A stretch of DNA of 64,000 nt from Vibrio sagamiensis NBRC 104589. GTDB taxonomy: Bacteria > Pseudomonadota > Gammaproteobacteria > Enterobacterales > Vibrionaceae. This document shows, piece by piece, positions 32,666 to 42,777 of the stretch. Made by a program: the position numbers and the translations under genes. The stretch covers positions 99,356 to 163,355 of the forward strand of contig NZ_BJXJ01000003.1 in the NCBI RefSeq assembly GCF_007990935.1, given 5' to 3'. The notes under the pieces were generated by a model that did no database searches, was not told where the DNA came from, and saw only the letters and a list, made by a program, of their open reading frames with translations. Position 1 is the first letter of the stretch. The number at the start of each line of letters is the position of its first letter.

Positions 32666-34564
32666 TTATACCGCTAAAACAGGAGTTTGAGTCACGATTT
32701 GATTAAACTCCACTCTGGCTTGCTGTGCTGCTTGTGAAAGCTCAAGTTTTTTCTCTTTTGCTTTCATGACATTATCAAGCAAGGCTTGTAACTCGTCTTG
32801 CATTTCTTGTGGTAAGTGGTGATCGGCAAAGTTTTGATCATCGCAATGTTCCAGTGCAAAAGCACGGATTCGCTTACGAAGTTTCATCAATTCAGCTAAG
32901 GCTTCACGTTCTTCTTCTGCAGCCTCTTGAGCGGAATCTCGTGCTTTTTCAAACTTCGCCATTGCCATTCCTTCTGTTGACCATGGATCAAACTCTGGTA
33001 ATTCTTCAATATTAATCGTTGGTTCAACGTAATCTTCTTGATGACGAAGGTCGAGTGTTGCTGCACGAACAGCTGAAACCATCAACATAATACAGATAAC
33101 CAGAAGTGGTAATCCCCCAACAATGGCTGCGGTTTGCAATGTACTTAATCCACCCATAAACAACAGTACCGTTGGTAGGAAAGATAAAGTAAATGCCCAG
33201 AACATTCGGTTCCAGCGCATAGGCTCTTCTGTTACATTATTTTGTACCACAGAAGCCAAGATGTAAGAGATCGAGTCAAAGGTCGTTGCTGTGAAAATAA
33301 TACACAGAATCGTAAACACAGCAATGACAAGGTAACTCATTGGTAATGCATCAAGCATGGCAAAAATAGCGGCGGTTGCACCTTCTGAATTTAATATGCC
33401 GACAACATCTAAGTCACCAGAGAGCTGCAGTGATAAGCCATAGTTACCTAGGATCATGAAGAATAAGAAGCAGCCAAGTGAACCAAAGAAGATAGAGCCC
33501 GCAACCATTTGTTTAATCGTACGTCCACGAGAGATACGTGCAACGAATAAGCCCATACTTGGTGCGAATACTAACCACCACGCCCAGTAGAAGATGGTCC
33601 AATCTTGCGGGAAGTGCGTATTGTCAAATGTACCGTAACCACCAAATGGTTCCGCCCAAGTTGCCATGACAAAGAAGTTAGACAACATACGACCAATTGA
33701 GTCTAACCCTGTTTCTAGCATAAAAATGGTTGGTCCAACCGCTAACACAAAAGCTAACAGACCCATCGCACCCCAAAAGTTGATATTACTCAGTACTTTA
33801 ATGCCTTTCTCCATGCCTGCATAAGAAGAATAAGCAAAAATAGCGGTACAAACCAGTAGGACTAAGATTTGGCTGAAAGTGTTTTTAGGTAAGCCAAATA
33901 AATAGTTCAAGCCTTCACCGATCAGCGGAGCGGCGAGACCGAGGCTGGTTGCAGCGCCACCCAGTAAGCCAAATATAAATAGTACATCAACGACTTTACC
34001 TGTTTTTCCTTTACTTCGTTCTTCACCAAGTACTGGCATTAGTGCACTGGATACTTTTAGAACAGGCTGCTTACGCACATAAAAGAAATAAGCAATAGGT
34101 AAAGCAGGTATAAGGTAAATTGACCAAGCTATAGGTCCCCAATGAAATAAGCCATAGGTTGCAGCCCAACGCACAGCCTCTTCACTACCAGGCTCTAGTT
34201 GGAAAGGTGGTGATTGGTAGTAATAAGCCCATTCAATACAGCCCCAATAAAGAATACTTGCACCAATACCACCACAAAATAGCATCGCAGCCCAAGAAGA
34301 AGTTGCGAACTCTGGCTTTTCATCTGCTTCACCGAGTTTGATTTGTCCCATATCACTAAAAATGACGTAAATCATAAATACAAAGGCGGCAAGGCCAAGA
34401 GATAAGTATAAAAAACCCAACTTATCAGTCATAAATGTCTTTGCGACAGCAATCCATTCCGCGCCTTCAGCGGGGAATAATATTAGAGGAAAGACAATAG
34501 AAAGAAGTAGCGCGATAGCGCCAAAAAATGTGGGTTTGTCTATGAGAGAAAATGCATTTTTCAC
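32666..34564 (-). CDS. BCCT-family betaine/choline-type transporter
   Basis: 632 residues with 12 predicted helices and BCCT hallmarks: GGIGASILYWGCIEWAYYY, FHWGPIAWSIYLIPALPIAY and WTIFYWAWWLVFAPSMGLFV (the tryptophan-rich betaine site). These Na+- or H+-coupled carriers import glycine betaine, choline, carnitine or DMSP for osmoprotection. The last 110 residues form a hydrophilic, probably coiled-coil tail rich in Glu, Lys and Ala (EREALAELMKLRKRIRAFAL), as in osmosensing BCCT members. No choline-oxidation genes are adjacent; proXWV lies 20 kb away. The exact substrate is unresolved. Confidence 0.92.
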   Translation of the reverse strand: MKNAFSLIDKPTFFGAIALLLSIVFPLILFPAEGAEWIAVAKTFMTDKLGFLYLSLGLAAFVFMIYVIFSDMGQIKLGEADEKPEFATSSWAAMLFCGGIGASILYWGCIEWAYYYQSPPFQLEPGSEEAVRWAATYGLFHWGPIAWSIYLIPALPIAYFFYVRKQPVLKVSSALMPVLGEERSKGKTGKVVDVLFIFGLLGGAATSLGLAAPLIGEGLNYLFGLPKNTFSQILVLLVCTAIFAYSSYAGMEKGIKVLSNINFWGAMGLLAFVLAVGPTIFMLETGLDSIGRMLSNFFVMATWAEPFGGYGTFDNTHFPQDWTIFYWAWWLVFAPSMGLFVARISRGRTIKQMVAGSIFFGSLGCFLFFMILGNYGLSLQLSGDLDVVGILNSEGATAAIFAMLDALPMSYLVIAVFTILCIIFTATTFDSISYILASVVQNNVTEEPMRWNRMFWAFTLSFLPTVLLFMGGLSTLQTAAIVGGLPLLVICIMLMVSAVRAATLDLRHQEDYVEPTINIEELPEFDPWSTEGMAMAKFEKARDSAQEAAEEEREALAELMKLRKRIRAFALEHCDDQNFADHHLPQEMQDELQALLDNVMKAKEKKLELSQAAQQARVEFNQIVTQTPVLAV

Positions 34565-34672
34565 AGTTCATCATCCATTAATAGAAGTTATTCTATTATT
34601 GGCATGAGCTAAACAGTCGTTCAAATGCAGTTCATTGTCGTCACGAAAGAAACTCCGATTTGAAATTAGAGT

Positions 34673-35077
34673 TTAAATAATAGCAAGCAAAATACCTCCG
34701 AGACTCAGAGCGGCTGAGGTGTACTGACCTGCTGAATAAGAATCATCTTCTACTTGTTCAATTTTATCAGGGTGATCAATACCTAAAGCCCCATGAGTGA
34801 AGGACTCCACTTGGTCTCCGACAGATTTATCTTCATTTTTACGTGTTTTATCTTCATGCTCTATTTGTTGTAATGCGTTAAGCAGCGCTTTACCTTCTGT
34901 CGATAGAGTAATCTGATTTTGCTTTACTTTTATCGGTGATTGATTCGTGTCCACTTTAGTATTGGTCGGTTGAATTAAAGATGATTGAGGGCGTTTTTTT
35001 TCTGAACTCGGTACGCTATTTTCGCTATTTTTTATTGTACTGTAAGTTTGATTGGATGTTGTCCCTACAAGTTTCAT
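34673..35077 (-). CDS. Small protein with hydrophobic C-terminal tail, unknown function
   Basis: I do not recognise this 134-residue protein. Residues 1-55 are Ser/Asn/Lys-rich and probably disordered; 55-110 are acidic and helical (LSTEGKALLNALQQIEHEDK); the end is hydrophobic (YTSAALSLGGILLAII), either a tail anchor or an amphipathic segment. The ATG is preceded by AAGGAAT, so translation is credible. It stands alone between the BCCT gene and a ChaN-like lipoprotein gene. No signal peptide is present. Confidence 0.68.
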   Translation of the reverse strand: MKLVGTTSNQTYSTIKNSENSVPSSEKKRPQSSLIQPTNTKVDTNQSPIKVKQNQITLSTEGKALLNALQQIEHEDKTRKNEDKSVGDQVESFTHGALGIDHPDKIEQVEDDSYSAGQYTSAALSLGGILLAII

Positions 35078-35308
35078 CGGTGATTCCTTGATTCAAAAGC
35101 TTTTCATCTAGATATGAGTACTATGCTTTTAATAGATCGATAGCAAAGCCGTTATTTATATATCGACATACTTAGACAGTACTTGAGCAAAAAAACATCA
35201 AATCATGTCGGTAGCTTTAGTAACATATCTAATGAATTACACATGCAACTAGGACCTTAAGCAATAAACATTTTCACTTCTTATAAATTATTGAGAAGTT
35301 GTTCACAA

Positions 35309-36256
35309 TTACTTACATATTAGAGACTTATTTCGATGTGAAAGCTGTTTAAATGCTGCAAGTTGATGATTTTTTTGCTGATATCGAATCGGTGTGGGTA
35401 ATACATGTAATTGATAGTCTGAATATTGGTTGGAGATATCCTCAGTAGGAGAAATTACAATGATATTAAGAGCAGGGTTTCGATCCAGAATCGATTGTTT
35501 TATCCCAAGCCCTTTTTCTACATGAAAGTTACCCGCAATATGTACCACTTGTGAGTCAGGGAATTGAGTAAGATATTGGGTTATGGACTCCGCCATAGTT
35601 TCATCCCAAGTGATTTGTGCTGAGTATTGACGTTCGGTTTGCTCTGATTGGCCGTGGTGCATTGAAGACATAAACTTGTCTTTATATGGACGATTCTGGG
35701 TATTAATAGTTTCTGCGACCCATTGACGTTCTTCTTTATTGAGTTTATCAAGATAATCAATACCTTCACGCCCAATGCAGCGAACAATATCTTTTGGTGC
35801 ATTAGATGCAATCACAGGGATTTGCTTATGTTTGGCCAGTTCGATAAGTGGACGATAATCACTTTCGTAATTTGGCCATGTGCGAGTTTGTTGCTTTAAA
35901 AACTGCTCTCCGATTTTGTTATCGAGATAGTGGTTGAGGGACGTCTGTGTGTCACGACTGAATTGCTCCATTGAAAGTGCAACTTGACGTTGGGTACTAG
36001 AAACCTGGTTTAAAAGCTCGGTTTGAAATCGATGTATGCCTGAATGTGTGTGCCATTCGCCGATAAGTATGACGTCAGCTTGCTTCAATTCTGTGGGTAA
36101 AGTTTGGAGAGAAACAGCTTCACCAGTGGGTGTATAGAGCTGGTAATCATAAAAAGTAGTCACTTGGTTTGGTGCAATACTATGGCTCAATGGTCGAGAA
36201 GATAGGCAGCCAGTGAGTGAACCCATCACAAGTAGGCCAATGAATAACACGCGCAT
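35309..36256 (-). CDS. ChaN/TIKI-like lipoprotein
   Basis: 315 residues from the ATG at 36254-36256, preceded by GGAGG; an in-frame TTG at 36268 would put that site inside the gene. Residues 1-17 form a lipoprotein signal (lipobox LTGC). The body contains DVILIGEWHTHSGIHRFQ, ALSMEQFSRDTQ, PVIASNAPKDIVRC and VVHIAGNFHVEKG, the pattern of ChaN/DUF399 proteins, related to the EreA/TIKI fold. E. coli-type ChaN members bind heme at the outer membrane; a peptidase-like role has also been suggested for the fold. The function here is not known. A long palindrome lies directly upstream. Confidence 0.82.
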   Translation of the reverse strand: MRVLFIGLLVMGSLTGCLSSRPLSHSIAPNQVTTFYDYQLYTPTGEAVSLQTLPTELKQADVILIGEWHTHSGIHRFQTELLNQVSSTQRQVALSMEQFSRDTQTSLNHYLDNKIGEQFLKQQTRTWPNYESDYRPLIELAKHKQIPVIASNAPKDIVRCIGREGIDYLDKLNKEERQWVAETINTQNRPYKDKFMSSMHHGQSEQTERQYSAQITWDETMAESITQYLTQFPDSQVVHIAGNFHVEKGLGIKQSILDRNPALNIIVISPTEDISNQYSDYQLHVLPTPIRYQQKNHQLAAFKQLSHRNKSLICK

Positions 36257-36286
36257 TACAACCTCCAAACTTACTTTTCTAACCGC

Positions 36287-36389
36287 TGACTTCAGGACAT
36301 AGGATTGAGAGTTATATACCCAAGTGACCCCAAGATCATCTCGCTGAATGCAGCATCTTGGGGTTACTTGGGTATATGTCCTGAAGTCA
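36287..36389. repeat. Long dispersed palindrome with extended flanking arms
   Basis: The core (36315-36376) runs TATACCCAAGTGACCCCAAG to CTTGGGGTTACTTGGGTATA around an ATCATCTCGCTGAATGCAGC centre. Outside it, TGACTTCAGGACATA (36287-36301) is the exact complement of 36375-36389, with about 13 extra bases on the left side. It is the largest copy of the family in this window and lies between the minus-strand chaN-like and rlmA genes, in front of the chaN-like gene. Confidence 0.78.
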
Positions 36390-36449
36390 TTTGGGACAAA
36401 GAATACCGAAATGGAAAAGTTGAATCAATGTAAATGAGAATTAGTTTCA

Positions 36450-37295
36450 CTAAGGTGCGAGTGAGCGCATCAATTGCTTATTTTTTCGATAAACACGCAG
36501 CATAAAATCGGCTTCACATGAAAAGGCTGCACAACTTTTCAGCTGATTGCGTAATTCATCATTGGCTTTCCAAGCAAATGGTGTCATTTGAAGTAAGTCA
36601 AAAGCGGCACCATCTTTCAGTTCCATCGTGTAGTTGAGCTTTTCTTGATGCTCTAAGGTAAAACCGTCGATGATTTCTGGCTCTTCATTATGCAGGCGGA
36701 CACTTTGATAAATGTGCTCACGAAGTTGATAAAGATGACGCCCTGCAGGGGTTACTGTAATCACAACACCATCTTCTTTCACCACACGCTGTAACTCTTG
36801 TGCTTTGCATGGCGCATAAATACGAAGAATGCTATCCAATGAACCCTCAGCAAATGGTAAGCGGTGACTGGAAGCCACACTGAATGCACAATTAGGGTAA
36901 CGTTTAGCAGCGTAACGAATTGCCACTTTAGAGATGTCTAAGCCGTAAACAATGGCTTGATCATTTTTTGCGACCAGCGATTGTTGAATTTGTTCGGTGT
37001 AATAGCCTTCACCACAACCGATATCTAATAGTTGAGGCTGTACTCCTTGAGTGTAGTGAGCGCATAGCTGTGCCACTTTTTGGCGCATAGGATCATAGTA
37101 ATTGCCCTCAAGGAATCGACGACGAGCTTGCATCATGTCTTTATTGTCACCGGGATCTTTTGAGCGTTTGTGATGAGCGGGCATCAAATTCACATAGCCT
37201 TCTTTGGCAAGGTCGAATTGATGGTTGCTTGCACATTTGAATGTTTTATCGGTCAGTTCAAGAGCCTGATGACATAAAGGGCATTGATAATTCAT
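36450..37295 (-). CDS. rlmA: 23S rRNA (guanine745-N1)-methyltransferase
   Basis: 281 residues from the ATG at 37293-37295. An N-terminal zinc finger (CPLCHQALELTDKTFKCASN, then H) is followed by the substrate region YVNLMPAHHKRSKDPGDNKD and a Rossmann methyltransferase domain (LLDIGCGEGYYTEQI, VYGLDISKVAIRYAAKRYP). This is the architecture of RlmA(I), which methylates G745 of 23S rRNA with SAM. I chose this start because the zinc finger begins at residue 4; a frame extending to 37361 would run into the upstream hairpin. Confidence 0.92.
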   Translation of the reverse strand: MNYQCPLCHQALELTDKTFKCASNHQFDLAKEGYVNLMPAHHKRSKDPGDNKDMMQARRRFLEGNYYDPMRQKVAQLCAHYTQGVQPQLLDIGCGEGYYTEQIQQSLVAKNDQAIVYGLDISKVAIRYAAKRYPNCAFSVASSHRLPFAEGSLDSILRIYAPCKAQELQRVVKEDGVVITVTPAGRHLYQLREHIYQSVRLHNEEPEIIDGFTLEHQEKLNYTMELKDGAAFDLLQMTPFAWKANDELRNQLKSCAAFSCEADFMLRVYRKNKQLMRSLAP

Positions 37296-37353
37296 TGCAA
37301 TCTCTAGGAGGGGAGTTGGGTTGCAAATTCTATCAAAAAGAGTCGCGTTGCGG

Positions 37354-37388
37354 AACATCATGAGCCGTCATTGGCGGCTCATGATGTT
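37354..37388. terminator. 14-base perfect stem-loop between yeaD and rlmA
   Basis: AACATCATGAGCCG (37354-37367) pairs perfectly with 37375-37388 across TCATTGG. It follows yeaD and precedes rlmA on the minus strand. No T run follows on the minus strand, so it may instead be an mRNA-processing or stability element. Confidence 0.6.
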
Positions 37389-37400
37389 AAGCTGATTCAA

Positions 37401-38285
37401 TTATCGGCTCGAAATCATCGTAATGAGCTCGTGGCTTTCACCAGGTTCTAAGGTTTTGCCTTGCTCAAGGCTAGGTGCATGAACACTGGATTCAACGCAA
37501 AGCATGGTCTCGTAACCATGGTCAGTCATATCGGTCATCGCCTTTGCACCTTCAGCCCAAGGGTTCCATAACACCGCAGAATTATGCCCATGGTTAATCA
37601 CGGTTAGGGTTCGGTTGAACACAGGATCTTCAACCAAAATCTGAGCTTCAGGCTGAGTGTAAACACGATCAATGGCCTCTGTCAGTATCAGAGTGTTTTC
37701 ACCTTGACATGGCTTACCCGATTGTAAGTTATCAAGGTACTCGTTACCCATACCTGTTGTTTTTGTTTGTCTTACGTCCCCGATGTTAAGGTACGTATGC
37801 AGAGCACCAGAGAATGTCCAAGGTGTAGAGTCGGTATTAGTCACTTTAAGTGATAGTTTCAGTTCCTCACCGATCTCGACAATCAAGCGTGCATCAAATT
37901 GATGAGGCCAAAGTTGATGGGTAGCTTGCGTAGCAGGCAAAGCCAGTTCAACAATGACGCCATGCTCATTTTCTCTGTGCTCGACTAATGTCCATTCTGC
38001 GGTGCGCGCAAAACCATGTGCTGGGTTAGCGATACGACCAAACCATGGCCAGCAGATTGGAATACCCCCGCGCAGGGCAGTCTGATTATCAAAGATCGCA
38101 TTGTCACTCATCCAAATAAGGTCATGCTGTCCTTTTGGCTTAAATGATAAGACGTGACCGCCATGCAAAGCGATGCCAGCAGTCGCTTTATCATGAATGA
38201 TACGTACTACTTTTATTTTATCGATCTCTACGATACTGACATGATCGGAAAGAACAGTTAGGGTAGGGAGAGAGTGTAAGTCCAT
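37401..38285 (-). CDS. yeaD: D-hexose-6-phosphate mutarotase
   Basis: 294 residues of the YeaD branch of the aldose epimerase fold. GIALHGGHVLSFKPKGQHDLI, GGIPICWPWFG, GFARTAEWTL and GALHTYLNIGD carry the expected histidines, and VESSVHAPSLEQGKTLEPG ends the fold. It interconverts anomers of glucose 6-phosphate. It is downstream of gapA, as in E. coli, with a partial terminator between. AGGAAACT precedes the start. Confidence 0.93.
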   Translation of the reverse strand: MDLHSLPTLTVLSDHVSIVEIDKIKVVRIIHDKATAGIALHGGHVLSFKPKGQHDLIWMSDNAIFDNQTALRGGIPICWPWFGRIANPAHGFARTAEWTLVEHRENEHGVIVELALPATQATHQLWPHQFDARLIVEIGEELKLSLKVTNTDSTPWTFSGALHTYLNIGDVRQTKTTGMGNEYLDNLQSGKPCQGENTLILTEAIDRVYTQPEAQILVEDPVFNRTLTVINHGHNSAVLWNPWAEGAKAMTDMTDHGYETMLCVESSVHAPSLEQGKTLEPGESHELITMISSR

Positions 38286-38357
38286 CTAGTTTCCTAAGCG
38301 AAATCATCTATTTGACCGTAGCCGATTATAAACACGGTGATTCAATTCCAAATACAA

Positions 38358-38383
38358 AAAAGGCGACACAAAGGCCGCCTTTT
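38358..38383 (-). terminator. Terminator or attenuator between gapA and yeaD
   Basis: AAAAGGCG (38358-38365) pairs with CGCCTTTT (38376-38383); the minus strand then has TTGTATTTGG. It would end most gapA transcripts. Confidence 0.72.
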
Positions 38384-38424
38384 GAACAAGATTTAGCGCT
38401 AAACGCTCATCATTAAGTAATGAA

Positions 38425-39754
<1,330 letters not shown>

Positions 39755-40177
39755 TTGATCGAAAAAAAAGGATTAAAAGTCTTGAAGCCCGATGAATATT
39801 GGCGTAAGAAGTTGTCAGATGAGGAATATGCGATTTGTCGTCAACAAGGAACTGAGCCTCCATTTTCAGGTAAGCTACTGCACAATAAAGAGGAGGGTGT
39901 TTATTTATGTACCTGTTGCCAAACACCGTTATTTTTCTCTGATAACAAATATGATTCTGGATGTGGTTGGCCAAGTTTTGATTCACCAGCAAATAGTAAA
40001 GCTGTACGCTATATTGAAGATCTCAGTCACGGAATGGTGCGAACCGAGATCCGATGTATGACTTGCGATAGCCATTTAGGGCACGTTTTTGACGATGGGC
40101 CAACAACAACAGGCGAACGTTATTGCATTAACTCAGTGTCGTTAATTTTCAACAAATCTGGCCCAGATGCCGAATAA
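39755..40177 (+). CDS. msrB: Peptide-methionine (R)-S-oxide reductase
   Basis: 140 residues if started at TTG 39755, which has AAGGA 7 bases upstream and gives the usual MsrB length of about 137. An ATG at 39617 would add 46 non-homologous residues. [20 protein letters not shown], the zinc pairs CTCC and [14 protein letters not shown] and the catalytic cysteine in [11 protein letters not shown] are all present. It repairs methionine-R-sulfoxide in proteins. It is divergent from gapA, matching E. coli. Confidence 0.93.
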   Translation: MIEKKGLKVLKPDEYWRKKLSDEEYAICRQQGTEPPFSGKLLHNKEEGVYLCTCCQTPLFFSDNKYDSGCGWPSFDSPANSKAVRYIEDLSHGMVRTEIRCMTCDSHLGHVFDDGPTTTGERYCINSVSLIFNKSGPDAE

Positions 40178-40248
40178 TTGCTCAATGCTGTTTTATCCTT
40201 TCATGTAATATTGGGCTTTAACTGCGACATTGACTTAAACTGAAGTAC

Positions 40249-41112
40249 TTATTGGTTGATTATTACAGGCGTAATAATCGCTTCTAAGTAGGTATTCACT
40301 TGCTCGGGAGAGTAGGCTCCTTTTTTGAGTGATTTAGCGACACGTTTTGCTAAATCAGCTAGTTGTTCGTATTTAGATTGTGGAGTAAGAGTGAACATTC
40401 TTTCAAGTTTATCTTTGCTGGCAATTGGAACATCAAATTGTTTAGCAACCATTGCCCACATATACGCTTGCTCTTTGTGTCCAAGTTCTTGGTTCAAACT
40501 GGCCAAAGTGTTGAGTATTTCAAGCTTAAGGTTGTTTTTGTTGGACATTGTCAGGGCATTATTAAGTAGTTGAATCGTTTTTGAAGGATCTCTCTTCGCG
40601 TAAAAGGTTGCAAGAGCATACTGCATTTCAGCCGTATTGAGCTTGGGGGAACCTTCCATCCTCAAGAATAAGCGTTTAGCCTGCATATTCGCGGTTTGAG
40701 ACCACAAAAAATACAATGTAGCGGGCTGAGTAGAGTTTTGGAGTTCGTTAACGATTCTATCGAGTTCTTTAATGGTATGAATCAAAGCATCGAATCGGTT
40801 TCTTTTTAGTTCGTTTTGATCAATCGGGGTAATTTGAGAAGCCAACTCTAAGCATTTGCGGTATTCCGCTAACAAGCCATATTCTTTGATCTGATTTGCT
40901 TCTGAATGAACTTGGAGTTGTTCAAAGCGATGCCATATGAGATTAGTACGTGGAATACGGCACCGGCCGTCATTGATATTAAGTTTTTTGCATTGCAACT
41001 CAGAGTGATTTTGACACAACTCCTCTGTTTTAACATTACCATCGAAGCAACCTGTTAATAATAAACTGCAAAATATTAGCAACCTCGAAGAAACAGTTAC
41101 TTTAGGAAACAT
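40249..41112 (-). CDS. Lipoprotein, possibly DUF2989 family
   Basis: 287 residues from the ATG at 41110-41112, giving a lipoprotein signal (RLLIFCSLLLTGC). The mature protein has Cys-rich beginnings (CQNHSELQCKKLN, GRCRIPR) and then mostly helices that look like TPR/Sel1-type pairs (AEMQYALATFYAKRDPSKTI, TLASLNQELGHKEQAYMWAM). I associate this with a Vibrionaceae DUF2989 lipoprotein found next to yeaC, but from memory only. It is divergent from yeaC. The function is unknown. Confidence 0.75.
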   Translation of the reverse strand: MFPKVTVSSRLLIFCSLLLTGCFDGNVKTEELCQNHSELQCKKLNINDGRCRIPRTNLIWHRFEQLQVHSEANQIKEYGLLAEYRKCLELASQITPIDQNELKRNRFDALIHTIKELDRIVNELQNSTQPATLYFLWSQTANMQAKRLFLRMEGSPKLNTAEMQYALATFYAKRDPSKTIQLLNNALTMSNKNNLKLEILNTLASLNQELGHKEQAYMWAMVAKQFDVPIASKDKLERMFTLTPQSKYEQLADLAKRVAKSLKKGAYSPEQVNTYLEAIITPVIINQ

Positions 41113-41259
41113 GATTGCTTTTGAAGAAAATATCAGAAATGTGTTTTTTCGTTTCATCGATTTTGCTTGTGATCCGTTACACCAATTTATTTTGTAAACC
41201 TTGACTCTATCTGCAATGACGTTATGTTCTGTGATCAAAATGTTATTAAGAGGCACATT

Positions 41260-41544
41260 ATGGACGCAGATCAATTATTAGATGCGATCACACCAGAAGT
41301 CTATGAGCGGCTGGTCTACGCAGTTGAAACGGGCAGATGGCCAGAAGGTACGCCGTTATCTCAAGAACAAAGAGATTCATGTATGCAAGCCGTTATGTTG
41401 TATCAATCGAAACATAACACGGATGCGCAGCATATGACAGTTGCAGCAGGTGGAGAAATTAGCTTTAAATCAAAGCAAGAGCTGAAAAAGCAATTCAATC
41501 AAGAAGAAAGCGATATTGTTCGCATTAACCCAAACCAACATTAA
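41260..41544 (+). CDS. yeaC: YeaC family protein (DUF1315)
   Basis: 94 residues from ATG 41260, with AAGAGG upstream. LDAITPEVYERLVYAVETGRW, SQEQRDSCMQAVMLYQSKHN and FKSKQELKKQF match E. coli YeaC closely; the function is unknown. In E. coli it neighbours msrB-gapA, and that proximity is kept here with a lipoprotein gene between. Confidence 0.93.
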   Translation: MDADQLLDAITPEVYERLVYAVETGRWPEGTPLSQEQRDSCMQAVMLYQSKHNTDAQHMTVAAGGEISFKSKQELKKQFNQEESDIVRINPNQH

Positions 41545-41574
41545 TTTGTCTTGGGTTCGCGTTGGTCGCGTATT

Positions 41575-41605
41575 GCAAAGCCCAAAATTCAACATTGGGC
41601 TTTGC
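41575..41605. terminator. Bidirectional terminator between yeaC and ansA
   Basis: GCAAAGCCCAA (41575-41585) pairs with TTGGGCTTTGC (41595-41605), lying between two convergent genes. Confidence 0.82.
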
Positions 41606-41624
41606 ATCAAGTCTGAGATAGCGT

Positions 41625-42638
41625 TTAGAGACTCATTTCACCTCGCAGCACTTGCTTCATGCGCTCTTTGATTTGCTCATAAGTGAGGTTTTGGCTCAGC
41701 AGGTAATGCAGTTTTGCTAAAGCTGCTTCTGGCGTCATATCGAAGCCGCTGATTACGCCCGCATCAGCCAGCGCACACCCTGTTGCGTAGCCGCCCATAT
41801 TAACTTTCCCTGCAAGACATTGAGTTAGGTTTACCACGATGACACCACGCTCGGAAGCTTCTTTTAAGTGGTTGAGAAGGTCCGGATTTTGAGGAGCATT
41901 ACCCACTCCAAAAGTCAGCAGGATCATCGCATTAACGGGTTGGCGCAATGTGTTACGAATTACTTCGTGTGAAATGCCAGGGTACATGGTGATCACACCA
42001 ATTGGTTGCGGCGTAATATTATGGACCTTGAACTCACCTTGTGGTTTTTCATTAACCTGAATGTTATTGTTGACTTGAATATTGATCCCAGCTTCGAGAA
42101 GTGCAGGTAAATTCGGGGATGTAAATGCATTAAAGCCATCAGCGTGTGATTTAGTACTGCGGTTCCCTCGCATCAGCTGATTGTTAAAGAATAGCGTGAC
42201 TTCATTGATTGGGTAGTTTGCTGCAATATGAAGAGCATTAAGGAGGTTTGCTTGACCGTCAGAGCGCAGCTCAGCTAATGGGATCTGTGAGCCTGTAACG
42301 ATAACAGGTTTGCCCAGGTTCTCTAACATGAATGATAAAGCAGAAGCGGTGTAGGCCATGGTATCTGTACCATGCAATATGACAAAACCATCATACTTTT
42401 CATAGTTGTCACGAATATCATCGGCGATTTGCTGCCAGTCAGCTGGCGTCATATCAGACGAGTCAATCAAAGGATCGTATTCGTGAATGGTGTACTCTGG
42501 CATTTCAGGGCGATGGAATTCAGGCATGCTTGCCAATTGTTTTTCCATAAAACCAGCGATAGGGACATAACCATGCGCGGATTTCTGCATACCGATGGTG
42601 CCACCAGTGTAAGCGATGTAGATGTGTTTTCTGGTCAT
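41625..42638 (-). CDS. ansA: L-asparaginase I, cytoplasmic
   Basis: 337 residues from the ATG at 42636-42638. The first catalytic threonine is in IAYTGGTIGM and the second in LHGTDTMAYTASALSFM; TGSQIPLAELRSD and MRGNRSTKSHADGF are typical of AnsA. The lack of a signal peptide and the length (338 in E. coli) indicate the cytoplasmic low-affinity enzyme, which hydrolyses asparagine to aspartate and ammonia. It follows sppA, as in E. coli, but with a terminator between. Confidence 0.96.
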   Translation of the reverse strand: MTRKHIYIAYTGGTIGMQKSAHGYVPIAGFMEKQLASMPEFHRPEMPEYTIHEYDPLIDSSDMTPADWQQIADDIRDNYEKYDGFVILHGTDTMAYTASALSFMLENLGKPVIVTGSQIPLAELRSDGQANLLNALHIAANYPINEVTLFFNNQLMRGNRSTKSHADGFNAFTSPNLPALLEAGINIQVNNNIQVNEKPQGEFKVHNITPQPIGVITMYPGISHEVIRNTLRQPVNAMILLTFGVGNAPQNPDLLNHLKEASERGVIVVNLTQCLAGKVNMGGYATGCALADAGVISGFDMTPEAALAKLHYLLSQNLTYEQIKERMKQVLRGEMSL

Positions 42639-42699
42639 CGTTCTACTTTTTGTATGTGAGGGAACAGTGGCGGGGATTATAACGGAATCGCATCTAATA

Positions 42700-42730
42700 A
42701 AAAGGGGCATCTCAATGAGAACGCCCCTTT
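42700..42730 (-). terminator. Terminator after sppA
   Basis: AAAGGGGC (42701-42708) pairs with GCCCCTTT (42723-42730); the loop has its own CTCA/TGAG pairing. The minus strand continues TTTTTATTAG, so sppA transcripts should end here, before ansA. Confidence 0.88.
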
Positions 42731-42777
42731 ATTGTTTACTTTATAAATTTTCTAATAAGTCAAAGCTTGTAAACAGT

